From JBBIJR01 sp037445875 (GTDB lineage Bacteria > CLD3 > SB21): a stretch of DNA of 11,293 nucleotides. The stretch's first letter is position 1. Each line of letters begins with the position of its first letter. Positions 1 to 7,240 of this stretch are shown piece after piece. Where the stretch lies: the NCBI GenBank assembly GCA_037445875.1, contig JBBIJR010000100.1, positions 1 to 11,293 on the forward strand, written 5' to 3'. The position numbers and the translations under genes are program-made. The notes under the pieces are model-generated. The model was not told the origin of the DNA. It saw nothing but the letters and a program-made list of their open reading frames with translations, and did not search any database.

Positions 1-81
1 CGTACGCACGGTGGTGTGACAGGGAAAGCGGGCGACCGCCTACCTATGTTAATTGGTCAGGTCACGGTAGTGTTTCTGTAA
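1..81 (+). CDS. Possible 3' end of an upstream gene (partial)
   Basis: Frame 1 is open from the left edge to a TAA at 79-81 and would give 26 C-terminal residues ending in the hydrophobic stretch GQVTVVFL. No family can be recognised from so short a tail. Support is indirect: base composition is GC-rich up to about position 50 and then turns AT-rich, and a terminator-like hairpin starts 10 bases after the stop. Frame 3 is also open, to a TAA at 90-92, but its third codon positions are less G/C-biased and its stop would run into the hairpin. Frame 2 stops at once. The stretch may also be non-coding. Confidence 0.3.
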   Translation, partial: RTHGGVTGKAGDRLPMLIGQVTVVFL

Positions 82-90
82 ATATCGTGT

Positions 91-120
91 AATATTTCGC
101 TTAAGGGCGAAAAATTTCTT
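91..120 (+). terminator. Terminator-like hairpin ahead of the receptor promoter
   Basis: TTTCGC (95-100) pairs perfectly with GCGAAA (107-112) across a 6-nt loop. The stem can extend outward, after one A-A mismatch, by AAT (91-93) with ATT (114-116). The downstream arm runs into TTTCTT (115-120), a short T-rich tail. This fits a weak intrinsic terminator for a gene ending near 81. Its tail overlaps the -35 box of the next promoter by two bases, so terminator and promoter are packed end to end. The stem is short and the T tract is interrupted, so confidence is moderate. Confidence 0.45.
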
Positions 121-147
121 GACAATAATTTTATGCGGCAATATATT
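119..147 (+). promoter_or_regulatory. Sigma-70-type promoter for the receptor gene
   Basis: A perfect -35 box TTGACA (119-124) is followed by a 17-base spacer and TATATT (142-147), one mismatch from the TATAAT consensus. The region is AT-rich compared with the flanking coding DNA. Transcription should begin near 153-155. The form matches the general bacterial housekeeping promoter rather than the TTTG-type element of core Bacteroidetes, which argues for a deeper FCB lineage. No other equally good promoter was seen between here and the start codon at 480. Confidence 0.65.
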
Positions 148-153
148 GGCTCA

Positions 154-479
154 TAGCTCTTGCAGTCGCACGTCTTATCAGCAAGTGGGACCTATCTGCT
201 GGAGGGATGCGACCCACATATCTTAAGAAGATAGCACAGCACCGAATCTATTGTAATCTCTTTGTTTTCTTTTCTTGTCCTTGGCATAACTGTCGCCGGG
301 CGAAAGCCGCAGTTCTTTTCTATTCTCTGAACTCAAGTTGTTTTCGTAGTATCTCAGGATTCCAACGATTATAGTTGTCAAACAAATCTCAAAGGAGGTC
401 AATCGCCTGACAGAGGAGCTACCAGTCTTTTTCTAGTCCTTAGCAGCTTCAATTCTATGTTATCCAGAAGGAGGATCTT
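154..479 (+). promoter_or_regulatory. Long structured 5' leader of the receptor mRNA, no gene seen
   Basis: About 325 bases lie between the predicted transcription start and the receptor ATG, with no convincing ORF. Visible inverted repeats are GTGGG (185-189) with CCCAC (213-217); TATCTT (219-224) with AAGATA (228-233) around a 3-nt loop; and AACTG (288-292) with CAGTT (310-314), the last enclosing GGC-GAAA-GCC (299-308), a GNRA-type tetraloop hairpin. A pyrimidine-rich run lies at 257-280. I could not match the leader to a TPP, cobalamin, c-di-GMP-I, fluoride, ZTP, THF or preQ1 riboswitch consensus. A regulatory role is inferred from its length and local structure only. Confidence 0.35.
468..474 (+). 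promoter_or_regulatory. Shine-Dalgarno site of the receptor gene
   Basis: AAGGAGG is a perfect complement to the 16S rRNA anti-SD core and sits 5 bases before the ATG at 480, fixing that start. The AAGGA part could pair with TCCTT at 437-441, so occlusion within the leader is possible but unproven. Confidence 0.8.
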
Positions 480-3476
480 ATGTTGAAGCCCAGTTATAGT
501 AGATTCATTCTCGCATTTGCTGCATCCGTGGTTTTTCTCGCGGCGGCGGTGTTTGCCGGAACCAACGGCAAGATCACCGGCGTGATCAAAGACAAGGAAA
601 CCGGCGATGCTCTCCCGGGAGTGAACGTGATTCTCGAGGGGACCACGATGGGAGCGGCGACCAATGCCAAGGGCGAGTTCTCCATCATCAACGTACCGGC
701 GGGCGTATACACGGTTTCCACCAGCATGATCGGGTACACGAAGACTACGAAACAGAACGTTCGTGTTCTCCCCGATTTCACTACGCGGCTGGATTTTGAT
801 CTCTCGCCGGAGGTGTTAGGTGGTGAAGAGGTGGTCATTACGGCCGAGCGTCCTCTGATCCAGAAAGACCAGACCATGACGATGACGGTAACGTCGTCGG
901 AGGAAATCAAGAACCTGCCGGTCCGCGGTTTTCAGGGCGTCGCCAATTTAGGGACCGGATTCGTGGTGGATGCCACGATCCGCAATACCGACGGCGGCTT
1001 GGGCAATACCAACGTGCGCGGCGGCCGTCCCTCGGAAACAGGCGTCTATCTGGACGGTTTCTTGCAAAACAACCTGTTGACCGGCGTGTCGAATGTCCAA
1101 GTGGCCAACAGTGCCGTGGAAGAGATCGTGGCCATCACGGGTGGTTTCAACGCGGAGTATGGCCGCAACCAGTCCGGTATCATCCAGATCATCACCAAGA
1201 GCGGCGGCACGCGTTATTCCGGTAACCTCGAATACGTGACTGACAAGGTCGCGCCGGGGTTCGGTGCGGGTGACTTTGGATACAACAACTACAGCGGAGG
1301 TTTCGGCGGGCCGCTCATTCCCGGCAACCAGAAGATCAAGTTCTACGTGTCGGGCGAGCTGCAGCGATGGGCCGACGGAGAACCGAGCTATTTCGGATTC
1401 CCGAACTTCAGCCTTGATACGACCAGCGGCGACGTGAAGATCGATCCGACCACCAACACCTACCTTGTAGGTAGCGTGCGCCGATATCGGCACCAGGGCT
1501 TCACCGACTGGGGAATCGATACGGTGCTGCTCGACCTGGATGGAGACGGTAACCCGACCTATGATGACCGCGGCGCGCGCCCGGACCGGGCCAATGCGTT
1601 TGACTATTATACCGCTCAGGGCAAACTGACCTACAATGTCACGAACAGCCTGCGCTTCGAATTGCACGGAAATCTGGGCGAAACGAAACGCAAAGTGTTC
1701 GCCAACAACCGAACGCTCGATCTCAACCATGTCCAGCGCAACCAGAATACGTACTGGCAGTTCGGAGCCCTGGGAACGTGGACGATCGATGAGAACAGCT
1801 TCTTCGAACTCGGCGGCAATTACAACTACAATCGCCGCCGTATCATGGACGACGAGTTCGGGTGGAATGTCAACTGGTACGCCGACTCGATCGGAGTGAC
1901 GAAGGTCAATTACAAGAACCTCGGGCTACACTATGCTCCGGGTGCGGGTAACGAGCTGTTCCAACAGCAGTTCGACACCTACTGGGCGTTCAAAGCCAAC
2001 TACGTCAACCAGATCGACAAGCACAACCTCTTCAAACTCGGAGCCGATTTTTATCGGCACACCGTGCGGCTACTCGAGATCAACCAGCTGACGGGTGACC
2101 CGGCATACGGCACGAACAACTTCGTCGGTATCCGCGTGATCAAAGACGGCAATCGCTTCAAGATCGTGGATGTCGACGATGACGATTTCGACGCGGTGCA
2201 GCCGGCGGATAGCACCAATCCGTTCCCGCTGGACGGTGCGAAGCACCCCATCTCTTTTGCCCTGTTCGGGCAGGATAAGCTCGAGTACGAGGGACTCGTG
2301 CTGAACCTCGGACTCCGCTATGACCTCTTCAATCCGGGCAGCAAGCGGATCCGGAGTTTCTTCAACCCGCTGGGCGATCCGGACGATAGCACGGACAACC
2401 TGGAGATCGGTTCCGAGGATTATACGAGCGGCAAGACCGACCACAAGCTCAGCCCGCGCATCAGCGTGAGCTTCCCGGTGTCCGAGAAGACCACTTTCCG
2501 GTTGAGTTACGGGAAGTTCTTCCAGCAGCCGAACCTGCAGACGCTGTACGTCGGGTCGAATTTCTTCAATGAAATGGTGACGATCGGTCCGTTTGCCGCC
2601 GATGTCCAGAATCCAAACCTGGAAGCAGAAGAATCGACCCAGTACGAGGTTGGTTTGCAGCGCGCCGTCACCGACAACATGAAATTCGATGTGAGCGCGT
2701 ATTACAAAGACATCAACAATCTGGTCAACACGCAGCGATACGAGGTCAACCCCGATGCGGGTTACAAGTCGATCATTCTCTACGGCAACAATGACCGCGG
2801 TATCGTCAAGGGACTCGTTCTCGCGATGGAACTGCGCAGGACGAAGAAGGTCAGCGGACGGATGGCCTATACACTCCAGTATGCGAACGGCACGGGCAGC
2901 GACGAGAACTCGGGATTCCAGGCCGCATGGCTGGGCTACGAAGAGACCAAGTTCAACGCTCCGCTCAATTTCGACCAGAGGCACCGGCTGAACATGAGCC
3001 TGGATATTCGCAACGGTAAGAAGGAAGGACCGGACTTCGCCGGATACATTCTCCAGAATGCCGGAGTGAACTTCCTGGTCAGCGCGGGCAGCGGGTTCCC
3101 CTATACGCCGATCAGTCCATCGTCCATCGGTTTTGGCGTGCCGTCAGGTCGCGTGACAGCGCGGCGTAATTCCCAGTACGGTCCGTGGACGTTCAGGATC
3201 GATCTGAAAGCGGACAAGACGTTCGATATTACTGGACAGATCAGCATGACGGCCTACCTGCAGATTTTCAATCTGCTCAACACACGAAATGCCGTCAACG
3301 TCCATGCAGCGACCGGCGATCCGCTCGATGACGGGTATCTGACCGGTGCACAGGGTCAACTCGAACTGAGCCAGAAGGGCCCGACGTATGCCCAGTTCTA
3401 CGACATGCGTATGAGGAACGGCCTGTTCTTTGACACACCTCGACAAGCCAGGCTCGGTGTGGTGCTGAACTTCTGA
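480..3476 (+). CDS. TonB-dependent outer membrane receptor with N-terminal CarboxypepD_reg-like domain
   Basis: This is an outer membrane transporter that would import a ligand into the periplasm using energy from TonB-ExbBD. Residues 1-26 are a signal peptide with likely cleavage after VFA. Residues 31-109 form a CarboxypepD_reg-like beta-sandwich (GVIKDKETGDALPGVNV). The plug spans about 117-241 and shows EEVVITAERP, NVRGG, VYLDG, VEEI, GGFNAEYG and IITKSGG. The rest is a 22-strand-type barrel with the family landmarks NPNLEAEESTQYEVG (711-725), FDQRHRLNMS (831-840) and YLQIFNLLNTRN (926-937), ending in Phe998 as expected for BAM recognition. It resembles Oar/CirA-type receptors more than SusC: the SusC plug signature is absent and no SusD gene follows. 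Residues 352-363 form a DxDxDG calcium-loop-like motif in an early barrel loop. The protein has no cysteine. The substrate cannot be told. Confidence 0.93.
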   Translation: MLKPSYSRFILAFAASVVFLAAAVFAGTNGKITGVIKDKETGDALPGVNVILEGTTMGAATNAKGEFSIINVPAGVYTVSTSMIGYTKTTKQNVRVLPDFTTRLDFDLSPEVLGGEEVVITAERPLIQKDQTMTMTVTSSEEIKNLPVRGFQGVANLGTGFVVDATIRNTDGGLGNTNVRGGRPSETGVYLDGFLQNNLLTGVSNVQVANSAVEEIVAITGGFNAEYGRNQSGIIQIITKSGGTRYSGNLEYVTDKVAPGFGAGDFGYNNYSGGFGGPLIPGNQKIKFYVSGELQRWADGEPSYFGFPNFSLDTTSGDVKIDPTTNTYLVGSVRRYRHQGFTDWGIDTVLLDLDGDGNPTYDDRGARPDRANAFDYYTAQGKLTYNVTNSLRFELHGNLGETKRKVFANNRTLDLNHVQRNQNTYWQFGALGTWTIDENSFFELGGNYNYNRRRIMDDEFGWNVNWYADSIGVTKVNYKNLGLHYAPGAGNELFQQQFDTYWAFKANYVNQIDKHNLFKLGADFYRHTVRLLEINQLTGDPAYGTNNFVGIRVIKDGNRFKIVDVDDDDFDAVQPADSTNPFPLDGAKHPISFALFGQDKLEYEGLVLNLGLRYDLFNPGSKRIRSFFNPLGDPDDSTDNLEIGSEDYTSGKTDHKLSPRISVSFPVSEKTTFRLSYGKFFQQPNLQTLYVGSNFFNEMVTIGPFAADVQNPNLEAEESTQYEVGLQRAVTDNMKFDVSAYYKDINNLVNTQRYEVNPDAGYKSIILYGNNDRGIVKGLVLAMELRRTKKVSGRMAYTLQYANGTGSDENSGFQAAWLGYEETKFNAPLNFDQRHRLNMSLDIRNGKKEGPDFAGYILQNAGVNFLVSAGSGFPYTPISPSSIGFGVPSGRVTARRNSQYGPWTFRIDLKADKTFDITGQISMTAYLQIFNLLNTRNAVNVHAATGDPLDDGYLTGAQGQLELSQKGPTYAQFYDMRMRNGLFFDTPRQARLGVVLNF

Positions 3477-3504
3477 TACCGTGAACAGTGGACTTATTCA
3501 ACAT

Positions 3505-3508
3505 GGAG
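3505..3508 (+). promoter_or_regulatory. Shine-Dalgarno site that decides the start of the second gene
   Basis: GGAG lies 8 bases before the ATG at 3517. The upstream in-frame GTG at 3481 has no comparable site and would put 12 non-hydrophobic residues in front of the signal peptide, so 3517 is preferred. Confidence 0.7.
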
Positions 3509-3516
3509 TATGTGGT

Positions 3517-6500
3517 ATGAATAAAGCAAAGTACATTGTGAGCGCATTGTTGGGCGCCATGATCGTAGTCGGCCTGCTGTGGACCGCAGGACAGTCCGGT
3601 ATGGACTCCACGACCCGGGCCAGGCTACGTCTCAAGAAGCCCGACAATCTCGAGCAGATCAAGGTCGGGTTGAACAATTGGGCCTACGACCTGCGAAATG
3701 ACGGCTCGTTCTTCTTCGACGTCGCCGCCGGTAACTTCGGAGGCGAATTCCCCCGCGGCAGCGGCTACTCCGGCGTATTTGCGGCCGGTATATGGATTGG
3801 CGGTTTGAAAAGGGGCGTCGACGGCGCTCCGGACACCGTCAATGTGGCCAATGTGGAATTTGAGTCGGAATTCCTGCCCGGCAAAATCATCGTGAACGGC
3901 GCCAAGGACGATGTATACCGGGGTTATATGAACAATTACGACCTCTCCCAGGACAAGGCCGCGTTCAACGATACGACCAGCCGCGCGGAACTCGTGGGCG
4001 ACGACTATCTGAACTCGGAGTATCGCGTCTACCTGCTTACGGAAAACGGCTCCGACAAAGGATGGCCCGTCTACGCTCCGAGACGTTCGAACGGCGATCC
4101 GTTCCTCGTTCCGGGAGCGGCCGGCCAGACGTACTCGATCTTTAACGATCTTTCCATCGAGTTGACCGATCTGCCTCAGTATTCGCTGAGCCAGGGGTTC
4201 GGCCTCGAGATGGAATTGGAGTCTTTTGCGTTCACGACCGGTGCGTTGGCCAATGGGGTCTTCTTCAAGGCTTCGATCACCAATAAGTCGACGACGAACT
4301 ACGAGGGCGCCTACATCAGTATCTGGAGCGATATGGATGTGGGTTCCGAGGCTGCCGAGGACCTTGCCAATGTGGATACGATTCGGGGTGTGGCCATGAT
4401 TTACAGCGATGCCGGCGGAGGCGACGTGCACTATATTGCCACAGGCCTCGACTTCCTCCAGGGCCCGTTGGTCAACCGCGGGGAGGTAACCGACTCGTTG
4501 TTCGATCTGTTTGCGGCGTTTCCGGATTCCGCCAACCTGAAGGTCATGAAGCATGATCAGACCGCTGGCATTCTGCGGAGAGTACCGGTTCAGCCAAACC
4601 AGACTACGCTGGCGGCTACGTCCTTTACCGCCTATCCGAATAACCGTTCGGGAAACTGCGGCCAGATCACGGGCGATATCTGCCGTTATAACTACCAGGA
4701 AGGTCTGACGGCGGATGGGCTGCAGAAGCCGGGTGGAGTGTATGATCCCTTTGCTGGCCGGACCCCTGCGGACCAGCGGGTCATCCACAGCGCAGGACCT
4801 TTTGTGCTGAAGAGCGGTGTGACCCAGGAAATCTGGATGGGATTCGCGGGAGGTCAGGGCACAGAACACGGCCTGGGCGCAGGCGTTCCGTTCTTTGACG
4901 TCCAAAATCCCACGCCGACTTCCGCCGTGTTCGCGATGTATGCGGTGGACGACGCTATGCAGAAGTCTTTCAACGCGGGCCTCGCGGCGCCGGGCACTCC
5001 CGCCGTTCCCGATGTCCGGGCCTCCGGACTGGACGGAAAAGTCGCGCTGACATGGGACAATGCTTCCGAACTGTCCATAGACCGTTACGGCGACCCGGAA
5101 CTGCTGAACATCCGCCAGAATGTCGGATTCAGCCAGGACTATGTGCGATACGACTTCCAGGGCTATCGGGTTTACAAGAGTCTGACGGCCCTTCAGGAGG
5201 GTTTCGAACAGGTGGCGGAGTATGACCTGATCGACGGCATTACCGAGGTCAACGACACGCTTTCCACCGGACGCATCACGTATGACATCCACATCGGTAC
5301 GGACAACGGTATCCAGCACTTCTATGAGGACGAAGACGTCGTGGTCGGGCGTACGTATTACTACTCCGTGACGGCGTACGATTATCAACCGTTGTTCTAC
5401 AACGCGCTCGGCCAGCCGGCGGACATCCCGAGGACGTTCGAATGTAACCGGTTCGGCTCGACCAACCTCAAAGCGGTCACACCGATGCGTCCGACGGCAG
5501 GCAACTCGGACAATGGAGCCGTGGCCATTGTCCAAGCAGCGGGATGGAATGACGCTTACACGAATTTTGCGTATCACAAAGTGATACAGACCTCGGTGGT
5601 CAATCCCAAGGCTGTGGGAGGCAAGACCTATGACATCGAGTTCTACTACATCGACTCGGTCATGAACGGCCGCGCCGTGATGCCTGCGAGTCTGGTGGGA
5701 CAGCTGGCGATGCGGTTCATAGACACGGCCGATGTTCAGCGGACTCCCGTCGCGATCAGCAACTATCGCGACGACGTCCGTACGTATCTTGACAGCAACC
5801 GGAACGGTTCGCTCGATGTGCTGTCAGACGGCTCGATCGATCCGAGCAGCGGGGATCAGGTTCTTGATGATCGTTATTTCTCTCTTGCTATCAGCACGTG
5901 GGACGATAACGGGGTCATCGTGGTGGCCCCGCCGTATGCTGCTCCGATCGTGGACGGCATCGTCTACAAGCCAATCCAACCGGAGGTTGGTTTTCTTGAT
6001 GTCTACGAAGTGTCCATTGCGGGGGCCGCCGCGCCCGATCCGAAGAGCGTGCTGAACGCCCGCGGTGCGAACAACAAGTGGAGCGTGCGGGTGTACCAGG
6101 ACGACGGCCAGGGTTACATCCTTTCAAAGCCCGCCGCCACATCCCATTTGGCCCGCACGAGTGTGGATATCGCAGCGTCCGATCCTCGCTCCAGCGCCAA
6201 CTACGGTAACATGGACTATGAACTCCGCTTCACGGCCGACGGGGACACTGCATTCACTCGAAACGCAGGATCATTTGACGCTCTCGGCAACGGAGACAGG
6301 AAGATCTGGACACCGTTCGAAATATGGCAGGTCGGCGGACTCCTGAACGGTGTTAACGACGTCTCCGATGATTCGCACCTTGTCGCGAAGATGGGTGACA
6401 GGTTTGGTTCGCGTACGTTGGGACCGTACACGTTCGATACACTTCGTACGCTGGTCAATAAGTACTACGCCAACTACCTGACATACGCGGTCAGAACGCC

Positions 6501-7173
6501 CATGTACAGTGAACCGCTGCCAATCAATACAGGTACACTACCGGATGGGGACCGCGTTGCTTTTGGCAAGCTGAGTATTCGCGCCGAAGTTGGGACGACA
6601 CCGGCGGACACGGCGGTCTTTTATCAGAATCCTGATGTGCATATTCCACCGGTGGGAACCGTCCTCCGTCTGGTCTCGAAGAAACCCTTCTTCGACTTCG
6701 ACGTCTTCCGCGCACGAACCAGGGCCAACACACCGTTCACCAAATCTCAGGCGAAACGGGACCTGAAGGACGTGAAGGTCGTGCCGAATCCGTATTATGG
6801 TCGGGCGTTCGAATATCAGCGGTCCCTCTTCGATAAGCGGCTCAAGTTCATCAACCTGCCCGACGAATGTACGATTCGGATCTTCACGGTCTCGGGCGAC
6901 TTGGTACGCGTTCTCCAACACACCGGCCTGTCGAACAACGATCGCGTCAACAGCGATCCGTTGAATACGTCGGCCACCTTCGAGGATCCGGACGCGGATC
7001 TGACGTCCATCGAGGTCTGGGACCTTCGGAATCGCCGGGGCTCGTTCGTTGCAAGCGGCATGTACATTGCCGTGGTGGAGCCCAGAGGCGTGGCGAAGGG
7101 CGCCGGCAAGAAGATCGTAAAATTTGCCGTGATCCAGGAGGAAATCCAGGTGAATGGACCGGACGTTCGTTAA
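3517..7173 (+). CDS. Large exported multidomain protein with FN3-like region and divergent T9SS/FlgD-like C-terminal domain
   Basis: Function is not recognised. The 1218-residue product starts with a signal peptide (about 1-25, hydrophobic core 7-22). The N-terminal region contains GLNNWAYDLRNDG (51-63) and FAAGIWIGG (88-96), a style I associate with large exported proteins of T9SS-bearing FCB lineages. Residues about 495-625 look like a fibronectin type III fold with an insertion (VALTWDNA, GYRVYKSL, TYYYSVTAYDYQP). Residues 759-767 (DSNRNGSLD) resemble a dockerin-type calcium loop. Cys381 and Cys389 could form a local disulfide. Residues 1085-1206 (VKVVPNPYYGR, RLKFINLP, IRIFTVSGDLVRVL, FVASGMYIAVV) match the beta-sandwich of T9SS type A/FlgD-like C-terminal domains, followed by 12 extra residues. 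The gene starts 40 bp after the receptor stop, so co-transcription is likely. A surface-exposed T9SS cargo is the best inference. Confidence 0.85.
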   Translation: MNKAKYIVSALLGAMIVVGLLWTAGQSGMDSTTRARLRLKKPDNLEQIKVGLNNWAYDLRNDGSFFFDVAAGNFGGEFPRGSGYSGVFAAGIWIGGLKRGVDGAPDTVNVANVEFESEFLPGKIIVNGAKDDVYRGYMNNYDLSQDKAAFNDTTSRAELVGDDYLNSEYRVYLLTENGSDKGWPVYAPRRSNGDPFLVPGAAGQTYSIFNDLSIELTDLPQYSLSQGFGLEMELESFAFTTGALANGVFFKASITNKSTTNYEGAYISIWSDMDVGSEAAEDLANVDTIRGVAMIYSDAGGGDVHYIATGLDFLQGPLVNRGEVTDSLFDLFAAFPDSANLKVMKHDQTAGILRRVPVQPNQTTLAATSFTAYPNNRSGNCGQITGDICRYNYQEGLTADGLQKPGGVYDPFAGRTPADQRVIHSAGPFVLKSGVTQEIWMGFAGGQGTEHGLGAGVPFFDVQNPTPTSAVFAMYAVDDAMQKSFNAGLAAPGTPAVPDVRASGLDGKVALTWDNASELSIDRYGDPELLNIRQNVGFSQDYVRYDFQGYRVYKSLTALQEGFEQVAEYDLIDGITEVNDTLSTGRITYDIHIGTDNGIQHFYEDEDVVVGRTYYYSVTAYDYQPLFYNALGQPADIPRTFECNRFGSTNLKAVTPMRPTAGNSDNGAVAIVQAAGWNDAYTNFAYHKVIQTSVVNPKAVGGKTYDIEFYYIDSVMNGRAVMPASLVGQLAMRFIDTADVQRTPVAISNYRDDVRTYLDSNRNGSLDVLSDGSIDPSSGDQVLDDRYFSLAISTWDDNGVIVVAPPYAAPIVDGIVYKPIQPEVGFLDVYEVSIAGAAAPDPKSVLNARGANNKWSVRVYQDDGQGYILSKPAATSHLARTSVDIAASDPRSSANYGNMDYELRFTADGDTAFTRNAGSFDALGNGDRKIWTPFEIWQVGGLLNGVNDVSDDSHLVAKMGDRFGSRTLGPYTFDTLRTLVNKYYANYLTYAVRTPMYSEPLPINTGTLPDGDRVAFGKLSIRAEVGTTPADTAVFYQNPDVHIPPVGTVLRLVSKKPFFDFDVFRARTRANTPFTKSQAKRDLKDVKVVPNPYYGRAFEYQRSLFDKRLKFINLPDECTIRIFTVSGDLVRVLQHTGLSNNDRVNSDPLNTSATFEDPDADLTSIEVWDLRNRRGSFVASGMYIAVVEPRGVAKGAGKKIVKFAVIQEEIQVNGPDVR

Positions 7174-7185
7174 CACTCAGGCGAC

Positions 7186-7207
7186 GGGTGGGGCTTCGGC
7201 CCCACCC
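7186..7207 (+). other. Perfect 9-bp hairpin with UUCG tetraloop between genes 2 and 3
   Basis: GGGTGGGGC (7186-7194) pairs without mismatch with GCCCCACCC (7199-7207) around the loop TTCG closed by C-G, the exceptionally stable cUUCGg tetraloop. It begins 12 bases after the stop of gene 2 and ends 24 bases before the ribosome binding site of gene 3. No T tract follows, so it is not a standard intrinsic terminator. A role as a 3'-end stabiliser or processing point that sets different transcript levels for the two genes is inferred. Partial or Rho-assisted termination is the alternative. Confidence 0.7.
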
Positions 7208-7240
7208 CGGCCAACTTGAACAAAATGTAGAGGAGATACG

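Noticed and set aside
181..320. Known riboswitch in the receptor leader (TPP, cobalamin, c-di-GMP-I, THF)
   Set aside because: Fragments such as CTGGAGGGATGCGA and the GNRA hairpin look suggestive, but the conserved core elements of these classes could not be found by eye. Only an unassigned structured leader is claimed.
480..3476. SusC-type polysaccharide utilisation receptor
   Set aside because: The SusC plug signature is missing, no SusD-like lipoprotein gene follows, and there are no glycoside hydrolase genes in the window.
3481..3516. GTG at 3481 as the start of gene 2
   Set aside because: It has no ribosome binding site at a proper distance and would put 12 extra residues before the signal peptide. 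ATG 3517 has GGAG 8 bases upstream.
3625..5577. A 650-codon open frame on the minus strand, opposite gene 2
   Set aside because: It lies entirely opposite a gene with a signal peptide, recognisable domains and a Shine-Dalgarno site. Its translation shows no domain, and long antisense frames are expected from G/C-biased codon use. Other minus-strand frames, such as 948-1730, 2070-2984 and 9427-10416, are rejected for the same reason.
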